Of a stretch of 64,000 bases of DNA, positions 20,077 to 29,581 are shown one piece after another. The notes beneath the pieces are model-generated. The model worked only from the letters and a program-made list of their open reading frames with translations. It did not search any database and was not told the origin of the DNA. The stretch comes from Oxalobacter aliiformigenes (GTDB taxonomy: Bacteria > Pseudomonadota > Gammaproteobacteria > Burkholderiales > Burkholderiaceae_D): the NCBI RefSeq assembly GCF_027116575.1, contig NZ_CP098252.1, forward strand, positions 186,001-250,000. Direction: 5' to 3'. Position numbers and translations under genes: made by a program. Position 1 is the stretch's first letter. The number at the start of each line of letters is the position of its first letter.

Positions 20077-20499
20077 ATGGCCAACACCATTCATATTGAT
20101 GTTGTATCTGCGGAAGAATTGATTTTTTCTGGAGAAGCGGAATTCGTCGTGTTGCCAGGCGAGATGGGAGAACTCGGGATATATCCTCGTCACCTTCCGT
20201 TAATTACGCGTATAAAACCGGGTGCTGTACGTATCAAAACAGCCAATACAGAAGAATATGTTTTTGTGGCGGGCGGTATTCTCGATGTACAGCCACACGT
20301 CGTTACTGTATTGGCCGATACTGCAATTCGGGCAAAAGATCTTGACGAAGCCAAAGCTGAAGAAGCCAAGAAACAGGCCGAAAACGCTTTGCTGAATCAG
20401 AATTCCAAGATTGACTATGCCAGAGCCCAAGCTGAAATCGCACAGGCTATTGCACAACTGGCACTGATCAAGCGACTCCAAAACCGTCGGAAACATTGA
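20077..20499 (+). CDS. atpC: F0F1 ATP synthase subunit epsilon
   Basis: 140 residues. The N-terminal beta-sandwich ([21 protein letters not shown]) and C-terminal two-helix domain ([19 protein letters not shown] onward) are both present, so the inhibitory helix is kept. Last gene of the atp operon, followed by a terminator. Confidence 0.95.
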   Translation: MANTIHIDVVSAEELIFSGEAEFVVLPGEMGELGIYPRHLPLITRIKPGAVRIKTANTEEYVFVAGGILDVQPHVVTVLADTAIRAKDLDEAKAEEAKKQAENALLNQNSKIDYARAQAEIAQAIAQLALIKRLQNRRKH

Positions 20500-20518
20500 T
20501 TCAGTTTTTATGACGATA

Positions 20519-20550
20519 AAAAAAGGGCATCCCGAGAGTTGCCCTTTTTT
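20519..20550. terminator. Bidirectional terminator between atpC and argB
   Basis: AAAAAAGGGCA pairs with TGCCCTTTTTT around a 10-base loop (TCCCGAGAGT). A/T runs on both sides let it stop the atp operon and the convergent argB. Confidence 0.9.
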
Positions 20551-20567
20551 ATTTTGGTTTCTTTAAA

Positions 20568-21449
20568 TCAATGAGAACGAATCAAGGTACCAAATGGTTG
20601 TTCCGTCAGAATTTCCAGAAGCAGGGAATGTTCAATTCGTCCATCTATGATATGAACAGAATTTACGCCTGATTTGGCTGCCTCCAGCGCGGACCCGATT
20701 TTGGGCAACATACCTCCGGAAATCGTTCCATCTGCAAACAAAGTCTCTATTTCATGAGCGGTCAGATCCGTTAACAACTGCTCTTTCTTATCCAGTACAC
20801 CAGGTGTATTGGTCATCATGATCAACTTTTCCGCTCTCAGAATCTGGGCGATTTCACCGGCGACGACATCGGCATTTATATTATATGCTTGGCCATCATC
20901 ACTGAATCCAATAGGAGAAATGACAGGAATAAATGCATCGTCCTGCAAGGCTTTGACAACAGCCGGATTGATGGAAGTAATTTTACCGACATAACCGAGG
21001 TCGATAAACTCACCCGGTTTATCCTTGTCCGGCATCTGCATTTTTTCGGCATGAATCAGACCACCATCCTTGCCTGTCAATCCAACAGCCTGGCCTCCAT
21101 ACTGGTTGATGAGCATGACAATATCCTGTTGCACTTCTCCGCCAAGCACCCATTCGACGACTTCCATTGTTTCTTCATCAGTAATCCGCATTCCCTGCAC
21201 AAACGTTCCGCTTTTACCGACTTTTCGCAAGGCATTGTCAATCTGTGGACCACCACCATGTACAACGACAGGATTCATGCCGACCAGTTTCAACAGGACG
21301 ACATCGCGCGCAAATCCGTGTTTCAGTCTTTCTTCGGTCATAGCATTGCCACCATATTTGATAACAATGGTTTTTCCATGAAATTTCCGGATATAGGGCA
21401 AAGCCTCGGCGAGGATTTCCGCTTTTATTTTCGGTTCGAGTTTGCTCAT
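20568..21449 (-). CDS. argB: Acetylglutamate kinase ArgB
   Basis: 293 residues. Second step of arginine synthesis, phosphorylating N-acetylglutamate. Amino-acid kinase motifs: [54 protein letters not shown], and the C-terminal [19 protein letters not shown]. The glycine-rich and lysine residues are intact. A single gene on the minus strand. In many Burkholderiales argB is followed by a HAD nucleotidase and slmA; here those two lie at 53.5-54.9 kb instead. Confidence 0.96.
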   Translation of the reverse strand: MSKLEPKIKAEILAEALPYIRKFHGKTIVIKYGGNAMTEERLKHGFARDVVLLKLVGMNPVVVHGGGPQIDNALRKVGKSGTFVQGMRITDEETMEVVEWVLGGEVQQDIVMLINQYGGQAVGLTGKDGGLIHAEKMQMPDKDKPGEFIDLGYVGKITSINPAVVKALQDDAFIPVISPIGFSDDGQAYNINADVVAGEIAQILRAEKLIMMTNTPGVLDKKEQLLTDLTAHEIETLFADGTISGGMLPKIGSALEAAKSGVNSVHIIDGRIEHSLLLEILTEQPFGTLIRSH

Positions 21450-21543
21450 TGAATGACCTCACAACATGTTAAAGCGATGGCAGAAAAATTGATGCTAAAA
21501 AGCATTCAGACTGTTGAATTTTACCGTCTAAAAAGCGGAAGAA

Positions 21544-22305
21544 TTACAGGTTCGAATCCGGACGGCCGAAAATATCCCGATAAGTGGGATAAAAGGAACA
21601 GTACATCCATACGGATATGATGACGGACAGTATGAAAGCGATAAAAGCAGCGGCAGATCGTCCGATCAAAATATTCAACAAACCGGAAGCCAGATTCAGC
21701 AATATGAAGCCAAATACCCAGGAAAACATATAAACAACGAAAGGTCTGTATTCCCTGACAACTGTAAAAAAACTGTAGAAAAGCGCTTTTCCAAAACCCA
21801 TTTTTTTCCAGCCAATCAGTGGAGCGGCAAACCACGTTGCCATAGCAAATGGAATATAGACAATAAAAATCAGCCCGAGTGCAATGAACATACCGCCCAA
21901 ATCAGGGGAAGGCAATTTATCAGGTGAACTCTGGACAAAAAGAAAAAACAGATTTCCCCCCTCCACCAGAAAAGACAATCCGACCGCAAACAAACCAAAA
22001 ATCAGATACACTCCCCCCACCATGACAAGACGCCATATAATCGTGCGATCCAATACTTCGAAACATTCACGAAAAGTAATCTGTCTCCCGATATCGATCG
22101 AAAAACAGACATACATGAACAAAAATGTAAAAACAGGGGCAATCAATATGGGCAAAATCTGGCCGATGAACGGAATCATGCTCAGCAAAATCAGGCTGAT
22201 CAGATAGATAAAAAAAAGATTGGTCAGAAAAAAAGGCCTTTTTCTGAAGAGAGTCAAACCACCCAGGATCCAGTCCCAGCCTGTTCTGGCTTTCAATAAA
22301 TTCAT
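21544..22305 (-). CDS. BPSS1780-type multi-pass membrane protein
   Basis: 253 residues, about six hydrophobic segments ([36 protein letters not shown]; and others). The opening [20 protein letters not shown] is typical of the uncharacterised BPSS1780 family, conserved next to thrB in beta-proteobacteria. The ATG overlaps the thrB stop (ATGA at 22302-22305), so it is coupled to thrB. Function not known. Confidence 0.8.
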   Translation of the reverse strand: MNLLKARTGWDWILGGLTLFRKRPFFLTNLFFIYLISLILLSMIPFIGQILPILIAPVFTFLFMYVCFSIDIGRQITFRECFEVLDRTIIWRLVMVGGVYLIFGLFAVGLSFLVEGGNLFFLFVQSSPDKLPSPDLGGMFIALGLIFIVYIPFAMATWFAAPLIGWKKMGFGKALFYSFFTVVREYRPFVVYMFSWVFGFILLNLASGLLNILIGRSAAAFIAFILSVIISVWMYCSFYPTYRDIFGRPDSNL

Positions 22306-23261
22306 AGGACAAGTTCAGGTGCCGGTTGTGCAATTCGCAACCGCAATATACGTTCAAAATGACAGGGATCGTGCGGTGTCAATATTTCCGCATCCCGTGG
22401 CAGATAGAAATCATACAATCTGGAAATCCAGAATCGCAATGCCGCTCCCCGCAATATGGTTTTCCAGGCCGCACATTCATCAAGTGTAAAAGGGCGAACG
22501 GCATGATAAGCATCCAGAAATGCCCTGACGCGAACTGAATCCAGTTCTCCGGTTCCCGGATCGATACACCAGTCATTGATGGCAACAGCGACATCAAACA
22601 GCCATGTATCGCATCCTGCAAAGTAAAAGTCGAAAAAACCGGTCAACCGGGTACTGTCGAACATGACATTATTTCGGAACAAATCAGCATGGATAGGACC
22701 CCGGTAAAGTCTCCAGTAAAGATTCGTAGAAGCAAATTCTTCCTGAAAACGCAATTCATCCTGAAGCATGAAAGACGTTTTTACAGGCAAATAGGAAAGT
22801 ATCAGAGGAACCGTTTTTTTCCACCATTCCAACCCTCTGGGATTTGGCTGCTGAAGAGAATAGTCCTGCCCGGCAAGATGCATTTTTGCCATCATATCCC
22901 CAACTTGTGCACAATGAAGTGCTTCGGGTTCCGGTTGCCAGTCACCAACCAGTTTGGTAACAAGGCATGCGGGTTTTCCATGCAGCGAATGAAGAATTCT
23001 CCCGTTCTTGTCAGGAACCGGCGCCGGTACCTTGATTCCCTTCCGGGCAAGATGCTGCATCAGATTGAGATAAAAAGGCAGTTCATCAAAAGTCAGTTTT
23101 TCGAAAAGCGTCAGAACATACTCTCCTTTTTCCGTGGAAACAAAAAAATTGCTGTTTTCGATTCCAGAACTGATTCCCCTGATATTGCTTACGGAACCTA
23201 AAGAAAAAGATGAAATCCAGGGGGTCAGATCCTGCAAACTGACCGGTGTAAACACTGCCAT
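22302..23261 (-). CDS. thrB: Homoserine kinase (APH-fold, type II)
   Basis: 319 residues. Phosphorylates homoserine on the way to threonine. It belongs to the aminoglycoside-phosphotransferase fold family used by many proteobacteria, not the GHMP family. Visible: the family start [12 protein letters not shown], an N-lobe strand region ([18 protein letters not shown]), the catalytic loop [14 protein letters not shown], and the metal-binding [16 protein letters not shown]. The MAVFTxVS start and [12 protein letters not shown] are typical of ThrB. No other threonine genes are in the window. Confidence 0.93.
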   Translation of the reverse strand: MAVFTPVSLQDLTPWISSFSLGSVSNIRGISSGIENSNFFVSTEKGEYVLTLFEKLTFDELPFYLNLMQHLARKGIKVPAPVPDKNGRILHSLHGKPACLVTKLVGDWQPEPEALHCAQVGDMMAKMHLAGQDYSLQQPNPRGLEWWKKTVPLILSYLPVKTSFMLQDELRFQEEFASTNLYWRLYRGPIHADLFRNNVMFDSTRLTGFFDFYFAGCDTWLFDVAVAINDWCIDPGTGELDSVRVRAFLDAYHAVRPFTLDECAAWKTILRGAALRFWISRLYDFYLPRDAEILTPHDPCHFERILRLRIAQPAPELVL

Positions 23262-23307
23262 GAGTTATTTCGGTTAAACAATAATAATGAAGAAAATACT
23301 TGTCTTG

Positions 23308-23721
23308 TCAGTTCATTGACGGAGGAGGCAATGCCGGAGCATTCAAAGGTTCAACCGTTTCTTCCTTCTTGTCGTCCTGTCTGGATTCACCGACATCGAA
23401 TTCGTGCACTTTCCATAAGGCCGGTCTTACTTCATTGCTTTCGAAAGAACCGGGAACGCCATTCGGACCGTTTGGAAAAAGATAATAAGTACTCGGCCCA
23501 CTTTTTACCTTGATTTCCTCCACGATCCCACCCTGGCGCTTTTCCGTAATTTCACCTGTCATATCCGGTTTGCGGATAGTGATGGCAGGCTGATCGACTT
23601 CATCGATCACTTCAAGTTCCTGTACCTGAGGTGACTGTTGCACATCCTGTCCCATTGCCACGGACGTAACCGCCAAAGCAGCTAGCGCTATGGTTTTTCT
23701 GAAATGAAAAAATGATTGCAT
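23308..23721 (-). CDS. DUF2782 exported protein
   Basis: 137 residues. Signal peptide MQSFFHFRKTIALAALAVTSVAMG, then an acidic region and the DUF2782 core (TGEITEKRQGGIVEEIKVKS, GPSTYYLF, PALWKVHEFD). Periplasmic; function unknown. Start placed at 23721; the much longer open frame upstream (to 23877) overlaps the neighbouring gene and lacks a signal peptide. The C-terminal Pro-rich tail is low complexity. Conserved near thrB and polA in relatives. Confidence 0.8.
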   Translation of the reverse strand: MQSFFHFRKTIALAALAVTSVAMGQDVQQSPQVQELEVIDEVDQPAITIRKPDMTGEITEKRQGGIVEEIKVKSGPSTYYLFPNGPNGVPGSFESNEVRPALWKVHEFDVGESRQDDKKEETVEPLNAPALPPPSMN

Positions 23722-23776
23722 GGTGGTTGGCACCAATAAAGTGAATGGATAAGTTATTGTAACAAACGGATCAGGT

Positions 23777-24514
23777 TTACAGGTACAGCATTTTCTGTCT
23801 TTCTTCCTCCGAAGGGCCTGTTGAACGTTTTTCATAAAATGAAAAAATCGCTTCCAGTACCTTGTCGGTTTCATCAATTATCTGCATCAATTCGATATCC
23901 TCCTTGTTGACCATTCCTTCAGCCAGCAAGGAATCTTCCAGCCAGTTGATAAATCCTTTCCAGAACTTGCTGCCGACCAGAATGACAGGAATCCGACGTG
24001 ATTTTCCGGTCTGGATCAAAGTCAGCACTTCACTCATTTCGTCGAGCGTCCCGAATCCCCCTGGAAACAGTACAAATGCATCGGCATATTTGGCAAAAGC
24101 CACTTTCCTGGCAAAGAAATGTCTGAAATTCAAGGAAACATCCTGCCAGCGATTCGGTGCCTGTTCATGAGGCAACTCGATGTTCAGTCCGACAGAAAGT
24201 GATTTCCCCTCATAGGCGCCACGATTCGCCGCAGCCATGATGCCGGGACCGCCGCCGGATATGACGGCAAAACCGGCATCGGACAGACGTCTTGCCAGTT
24301 CCATACATTGAATATAGTAGGGACTGTCCGGGTGTACACGCGCGGAACCGAAAATGGTGACAGCCGGATTTATTTCGGAAAGACGTTCGGTCGATTCGAT
24401 AAATTCTGACATAATGGAGAACATGCTCCAGGATTCTCTGGCTTTGAGAATCGTTGCATAATTGACGTCGGTGATTTCGTGCAATTTGAGCACGCTTTTT
24501 GCGTTTTCTTCCAT
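23777..24514 (-). CDS. LOG-family (TIGR00730) Rossmann-fold protein
   Basis: 245 residues. Motifs of cytokinin-riboside-monophosphate phosphoribohydrolase/LOG proteins: FGSARVHPDSPYY, VISGGGPGIMAAANRGAYEG, the catalytic-site motif PGGFGTLDE, and RHFFARKVAFAKYADAFV. Likely a cytoplasmic nucleotide 5'-monophosphate nucleosidase. If the ATG at 24512-24514 is used, it touches the polA ATG on the other strand with no spacing; the next in-frame ATGs are at about 24424 and 24412, just before the conserved core. The N-terminal extension (MEENAKSVLKLHEITDVNYA) is poorly conserved. Confidence 0.87.
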   Translation of the reverse strand: MEENAKSVLKLHEITDVNYATILKARESWSMFSIMSEFIESTERLSEINPAVTIFGSARVHPDSPYYIQCMELARRLSDAGFAVISGGGPGIMAAANRGAYEGKSLSVGLNIELPHEQAPNRWQDVSLNFRHFFARKVAFAKYADAFVLFPGGFGTLDEMSEVLTLIQTGKSRRIPVILVGSKFWKGFINWLEDSLLAEGMVNKEDIELMQIIDETDKVLEAIFSFYEKRSTGPSEEERQKMLYL

Positions 24515-27259
24515 ATGAACAAACTTTTATTATTAGTCGATGGATCCAGTTACCTTTATCGCGCCTATCATGCCTTGCCGGATTTGCGCAATGCCGAAGG
24601 CGAACCGACTGGAGCCATCTATGGTTTCCTGAATATGCTGCACCGTTTGCAGAAGGATTATCCCACAGCCTACGTTGCCTGTATATTCGACGCAAAAGGC
24701 AAGACTTTCCGTAATGATCTTTATCAGGAATACAAGGCAAACCGTTCTGCCATGCCCGACGATCTGGTCAAACAGACCGCACCCATCCATGAATTGGTCA
24801 GAATGCTCGGCTGGCCGGTTTTGTCTGTCGAGGGTATCGAGGCAGACGATGTCATAGGAACCCTTGTCACCATCGCCGGCAAAGAAGGATTTGATATTGT
24901 CGTTTCGACAGGTGACAAGGATATGTCCCAGCTGGTAAAAGATCATGTCATGCTGGTCAATACCATGAACAACGAAGTGATGGATACGGAAGGAGTCATC
25001 AGGAAATTCGGTGTTCCTCCGGAACGGATAATTGATTACCTCTCTTTGATCGGCGATACATCGGACAATATTCCAGGCGTCAGTAAAGTAGGTCCGAAAA
25101 CGGCTGTCAAATGGCTCGCTCAATACGGTTCCCTGGATGGTGTCATCGAAAATGCGGGCACGATCAAAGGAACAGCCGGCGATAATCTGCGCAAGTCTCT
25201 CGATTGGCTTCCCCAGGCAAGAAAACTGATAACCATCCGGACAGATTGCGATTTGAGCGGTCAATTCAAGTCAATCAATGAAACGCTCGTCAAAAAACCC
25301 GAAGATATTGCCGGTTTGAGAAAAGCCTATGAACGTTATGGATTCAAAAGCTGGTTAAGGGAACTGAACGCTACTTCCCAGGAAAAAAACGACGACAAGA
25401 ACCAGTTTGGATTATTCAATGAACCTGCTTTCCAGCAAGGTGAATTTGTCGGAAAACAAAAATATGAAACGGTACTGACCGAAAAACAGCTTGATAACTG
25501 GCTTCGTAAAATCGATCGGGCCGAACTGACTTCGTTGGACACGGAAACGACTTCCCTGGATTCCATGAAAGCCAGATTGGTCGGAATTTCCCTTTCCGTC
25601 GAACCAGGTCTTGCGGCCTATATTCCGCTCGCCCACCGTACGATTGAACCTGTCGAACAATTGCCCGTTGATTATGTTCTGGGAAAACTGAAAAACTGGC
25701 TTGAAAATCCCTGCAAAAAGAAAGTTGGCCAGAATCTGAAATATGACTGTCATATTTTCGCCAATTACGACATTCACCTCCAGGGGATCGAGCATGATAC
25801 TTTGCTTGAATCCTATGTACTGGAATCGCACAGGCGTCATGATATGGACAGCCTGTCTGAGCGGTTACTCGAACATAAACCGATCAGCTATGAAGAAATT
25901 TGTGGCAAAGGCGCTTCACAAATCGGTTTCGATCAGATTGAACTGGATTGCGCAACAGAATATGCGGCGGAGGATGCTGACGTTACACTACAGCTCCACA
26001 AAAAAATGTGGCCACAAATCGAAAAAAACGAGGGATTACGTTTCATTTACGAAAAAATCGAAATACCGACTCTCGTTGTCTTGCAAAAAATGGAGCGTAA
26101 TGGTGTCCTTATTGATCCAGAACGTCTTTTAGGACAATCTTCGGAACTCGGAACCAAAATGGACGAACTGGAAAAAAGCGCATATCGGGCCGCAGAACAG
26201 GCATTCAACCTGAATTCACCGAAACAGCTGGCTGAAATTCTTTTTGACAAACTGGGACTTCCAATGATCAAAAAGACACCGTCCGGTGCGCCTTCCACCA
26301 GTGAAGAAGTTCTTGAAAAACTGTCGCTTGATTATCCCTTGCCAAAAATTATTCTGGATTATCGTGGCATGTCGAAACTGAAATCGACTTATACAGACAA
26401 GCTGCCCAGAATGATCAATGCCGAAACAGGAAGAGTTCATACCAACTATGCGCAAGCAGTTGCCGTCACCGGACGTCTGGCATCCAGCGATCCCAATCTC
26501 CAGAACATTCCGGTAAAAACAGAAGAGGGAAGAAGAATCAGGGAAGCTTTCATCGCCCCGGCGGGAAGTTATATTGTCTCAGCCGATTATTCCCAGATCG
26601 AACTGAGAATCATGGCTCATCTGTCGGAAGATTCAAGCCTGCTCAAGGCTTTTCACGACGGACAGGATGTCCATCGTGCAACAGCATCGGAACTGTTCGA
26701 CATCACTCCTTTGGAAGTCAATCCGGAACAGAGACGTTACGCCAAAGTCATCAATTTCGGCCTGATCTATGGCATGAGCGCTTTCGGCGTTGCATCCAAT
26801 CTGGGAATCAGCCGAACCGATGCAAAAAATTACATCGACCGTTATTTTCAGCGCTATCCGGGTGTCGCACAATATATGGACAACATCCGCACAATGGCCA
26901 GAGAACAGGGATATGTTGAAACCGTTTTCGGCAGAAGACTCTGGCTTCCTGAAATCAATTCACCAAACGGCCCCCGTCGTCAGGCAGCAGAACGGGCGGC
27001 TATCAATGCTCCTATGCAGGGAACGGCGGCAGACATCATCAAACTATCGATGATCGAAGTGGAAAACTGGCTGGAAAACGAACAGCTTGAATCGAAACTG
27101 ATCATGCAGGTTCATGATGAGCTGGTTCTGGAAGTTCCTGATAAGGAACTGGATATTGTCAGAAAAAAATTGCCGGAACTGATGGGAAGTGTTGCCCGAT
27201 TAAAAGTACCGTTGATTGCGGAAGTCGGATTCGGGAAAAACTGGGATGAAGCACACTGA
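24515..27259 (+). CDS. polA: DNA polymerase I
   Basis: 914 residues. The 5' nuclease domain (about 1-290, LLLVDGSSYLYRAYHALP, EADDVIGTL, STGDKDMSQLV), 3'-5' exonuclease domain (about 320-510, SLDTETTSLDS with its acidic pair kept, QNLKYDCHIF), and polymerase domain (about 520-914, motif A SADYSQIELRIMAHLS, motif B RRYAKVINFGLIYG, motif C MQVHDELVLEV) are all present. Replaces RNA primers and fills repair gaps. ATG at 24515; an in-frame codon at 24479 would extend it into the divergent LOG gene. Its stop lies 7 bases from the stop of the convergent EamA gene. Confidence 0.97.
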   Translation: MNKLLLLVDGSSYLYRAYHALPDLRNAEGEPTGAIYGFLNMLHRLQKDYPTAYVACIFDAKGKTFRNDLYQEYKANRSAMPDDLVKQTAPIHELVRMLGWPVLSVEGIEADDVIGTLVTIAGKEGFDIVVSTGDKDMSQLVKDHVMLVNTMNNEVMDTEGVIRKFGVPPERIIDYLSLIGDTSDNIPGVSKVGPKTAVKWLAQYGSLDGVIENAGTIKGTAGDNLRKSLDWLPQARKLITIRTDCDLSGQFKSINETLVKKPEDIAGLRKAYERYGFKSWLRELNATSQEKNDDKNQFGLFNEPAFQQGEFVGKQKYETVLTEKQLDNWLRKIDRAELTSLDTETTSLDSMKARLVGISLSVEPGLAAYIPLAHRTIEPVEQLPVDYVLGKLKNWLENPCKKKVGQNLKYDCHIFANYDIHLQGIEHDTLLESYVLESHRRHDMDSLSERLLEHKPISYEEICGKGASQIGFDQIELDCATEYAAEDADVTLQLHKKMWPQIEKNEGLRFIYEKIEIPTLVVLQKMERNGVLIDPERLLGQSSELGTKMDELEKSAYRAAEQAFNLNSPKQLAEILFDKLGLPMIKKTPSGAPSTSEEVLEKLSLDYPLPKIILDYRGMSKLKSTYTDKLPRMINAETGRVHTNYAQAVAVTGRLASSDPNLQNIPVKTEEGRRIREAFIAPAGSYIVSADYSQIELRIMAHLSEDSSLLKAFHDGQDVHRATASELFDITPLEVNPEQRRYAKVINFGLIYGMSAFGVASNLGISRTDAKNYIDRYFQRYPGVAQYMDNIRTMAREQGYVETVFGRRLWLPEINSPNGPRRQAAERAAINAPMQGTAADIIKLSMIEVENWLENEQLESKLIMQVHDELVLEVPDKELDIVRKKLPELMGSVARLKVPLIAEVGFGKNWDEAH

Positions 27260-27266
27260 TCTGTTT

Positions 27267-28208
27267 TCATCCTGTTTTTTGCGACAACGTTTTTCTGGCT
27301 TTTTCGTAAGCTTCCAGAGTAGAAGCCATTTTGCGACGGACATCGAAAAAAGTCGTCGAAATACCACTGCCCAAAATGACAACGATACCCAGCCAACCCA
27401 CCCATCCAAGGAAATCTTCCCATACCAGAATTCCCCATATGCTGGAAAAAACAATACCTGAATATTGCAGATTCGCGGTAACCAGCGTTTTTCCCAAATG
27501 ATAGGCACGCGTCATGGCCATTTGACCGACTGCCGCAAAAATCCCTATCAATGTCAGCAACACAATACCTTTGATGCTGTGGCTGTGAAATGCAATTCCG
27601 TCACTTCCCGGCAGGTGTGCACATACCACTGAAATAATAGCGCCCCCCATTGTCCCGATCATACAAAAATAAAAGACAACACGATATTCCGGTTCACCGA
27701 GATCGCCCAGATGCCTTACCTGAAGATAAGCCAAGGCAGCCAGTACACCGGATACGAGAGCGATCATTCCGGACTGCCACTGATTCGCATTGATCGTCGG
27801 CTGCAATAACAGAATGACACCCGCAAAGCTGGCAACAATGGCACAAACCAGTTTCCACTCAAACCGGACCTTCCCGTGATACAGACCGATGCCGAACAAG
27901 ATGCCGGCAATCCAGATAGGCGACATGTAATTTAACGTCATGGCGGTCGCAAGCGGCAGTCCCCTGAACGAAAAAAACCATAAGCCAAAAGCAGTGGCGC
28001 CGACGACACCTCGCCACAAATGCTGGAAAGGATAAGCTGTCTTGAATGAACCTCCTCTGACACCGACCATGCAACCGAGAAAAATTGCACCGATCAGACT
28101 TCTGTACATAACGATTTCAGGTGTCGAATAGTCTTCGGATACCAGTTTTACGCAAACTCCCATCAAGGAAAAAAGAAATGTCGCGAAAAGCATCCAGAGA
28201 GATTGCAT
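27267..28208 (-). CDS. EamA/DMT-family transporter
   Basis: 313 residues, about ten hydrophobic segments in two EamA repeats (first at about 1-135, second at about 145-290). Typical phrases: FLFSLMGVCVKLVSEDYSTP, FFSFRGLPLATAMTLNYMSP, GQMAMTRAYHLGKTLVTANL. Inner-membrane exporter; substrate unknown. A positively charged tail ends it. Convergent with polA. Confidence 0.88.
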   Translation of the reverse strand: MQSLWMLFATFLFSLMGVCVKLVSEDYSTPEIVMYRSLIGAIFLGCMVGVRGGSFKTAYPFQHLWRGVVGATAFGLWFFSFRGLPLATAMTLNYMSPIWIAGILFGIGLYHGKVRFEWKLVCAIVASFAGVILLLQPTINANQWQSGMIALVSGVLAALAYLQVRHLGDLGEPEYRVVFYFCMIGTMGGAIISVVCAHLPGSDGIAFHSHSIKGIVLLTLIGIFAAVGQMAMTRAYHLGKTLVTANLQYSGIVFSSIWGILVWEDFLGWVGWLGIVVILGSGISTTFFDVRRKMASTLEAYEKARKTLSQKTG

Positions 28209-28446
28209 TTAAAAACCTGTCCAAAAAACCGGGAATCCGGCAACAGCAGCAATGATATCAACAACAAAATCCGAAAAGTCCACTCCAAATGATGCGCCAG
28301 AAAAGAGTCCGGAATCCTGCCCATCGAAAAACATGTCCCAACTGCTCATGGCGTATAATGTCGGACTTGGATCAAAAAATAATAAAGTCTTATTTTCATT
28401 GAATTTTACACCTTCTTCATAATAAACCTGCGGATGTTTGTTCCTT

Positions 28447-28701
28447 ATGTCTAATGATGATTACGATAAAAAACCTCTTTCCTTCGAACAAGCTCTTGCC
28501 GAACTGGGTCAACTGGTAACTAAACTGGAAGCAGGCGAACTTTCACTGGAATCGTCTATCGATGCATACAAAAGGGGAGTTGAGCTGATCAGATTCTGTA
28601 CAGCACAACTGGATAAAGTTGAAAGACAGGTGCAGATACTGGATGGAGAACTGCTGAAACCTTTTTCTCCCGAAGACCAGAACGGAGTTGACCATGACTG
28701 A
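28447..28701 (+). CDS. xseB: Exodeoxyribonuclease VII small subunit
   Basis: 84 residues. Family pattern FEQALAELGQLVTKLEAGEL, SLESSIDAYKRGVELIRFC, then helical KVERQVQIL. Binds the XseA large subunit (not in the window) to degrade single-stranded DNA. The ATG at 28447 is the best start. It overlaps ispA by 8 bases and opens the conserved xseB-ispA-dxs cluster. Confidence 0.93.
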   Translation: MSNDDYDKKPLSFEQALAELGQLVTKLEAGELSLESSIDAYKRGVELIRFCTAQLDKVERQVQILDGELLKPFSPEDQNGVDHD

Positions 28702-29581
28702 ATCATTTGACATCTGGATGCGTTCGGTACAATCCTGTGTCGAAAAAAAACTTTCCGAACTGCTGCCTTCAGAAAACCGGACTCCGCAACGATTACACGA
28801 AGCCATGCGTTATGCCGTTCTGGATGGAGGCAAAAGAATTCGCCCGTTACTGGTATTTGCGACAGGAACACTGTTCGGTGCCAAGACATCCGTTATGGCA
28901 CAGGTTGCTTCGGCTGTCGAGATGATTCATGCCTATTCCCTGATTCACGATGACATGCCGTGTATGGACAACGATGTCCTGAGAAGGGGTAAACCAACTG
29001 TTCATGTCCAGTTCGGCGAAGCAATGGCCTTGCTTGCCGGAGACGCTCTTCAGGCACAGGCTTTTGTCGTTTTGTCAAACGTGAACGATGATGCAGTGCT
29101 GGCTGTAAAACGGTATCAGATTCTCTCTGGGGCAGCCGGATCTCTGGGAATGTGCGGAGGGCAGGCGATCGATCTGGACAGCATCGGCAAACAGCTTACC
29201 ATCGGACAGCTTGAACAGATGCATCGCTTAAAGACAGGAGCGCTTCTCAAAGCATCAGTCATGCTTGGAGCACTGTCTGCAAAAATACCGTCTCCCGAAG
29301 AAAACCGGGCACTGGAAGAATACGCAAAGGCAGCCGGTCTCGCATTTCAGGTCGTTGACGATATTCTGGATGTGACAGCCGATCCGGAAATGCTGGGAAA
29401 AACTCCCGGAAAAGATCTCATGAATCACAAGCCGACGTACGTTTCATTGCTGGGTATTGAAAACTCGAAAAAACTGGCCGAACAGCTACGTCGCCAAGCT
29501 CATGATGTATTGGAACCATTTGGTAAAAAAGCGGATTATTTGAGAGAACTTGCCGACCTGGTTGTATACCGGAAAAAATAA
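28694..29581 (+). CDS. ispA: Farnesyl/geranyl diphosphate synthase
   Basis: 295 residues. Prenyl chain elongation. First Asp-rich motif DDMPCMDND, second DDILD, the basic GGKRIRPLL and the [20 protein letters not shown] region. Start ATG 28694 with GGAG 9 bases upstream; the in-frame TTG before it is inside xseB. The product is needed for quinone and undecaprenyl carrier synthesis. Its stop overlaps the dxs ATG (TAATG). Confidence 0.95.
   Translation: MTESFDIWMRSVQSCVEKKLSELLPSENRTPQRLHEAMRYAVLDGGKRIRPLLVFATGTLFGAKTSVMAQVASAVEMIHAYSLIHDDMPCMDNDVLRRGKPTVHVQFGEAMALLAGDALQAQAFVVLSNVNDDAVLAVKRYQILSGAAGSLGMCGGQAIDLDSIGKQLTIGQLEQMHRLKTGALLKASVMLGALSAKIPSPEENRALEEYAKAAGLAFQVVDDILDVTADPEMLGKTPGKDLMNHKPTYVSLLGIENSKKLAEQLRRQAHDVLEPFGKKADYLRELADLVVYRKK

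Noticed and set aside
24533..25264. 243-residue minus-strand frame inside polA
   Set aside because: Antisense to the polA 5' nuclease domain.
28354..28359. Perfect TATAAT before xseB
   Set aside because: No acceptable -35 at 16-18 bases; may still be a weak promoter for the xseB operon.
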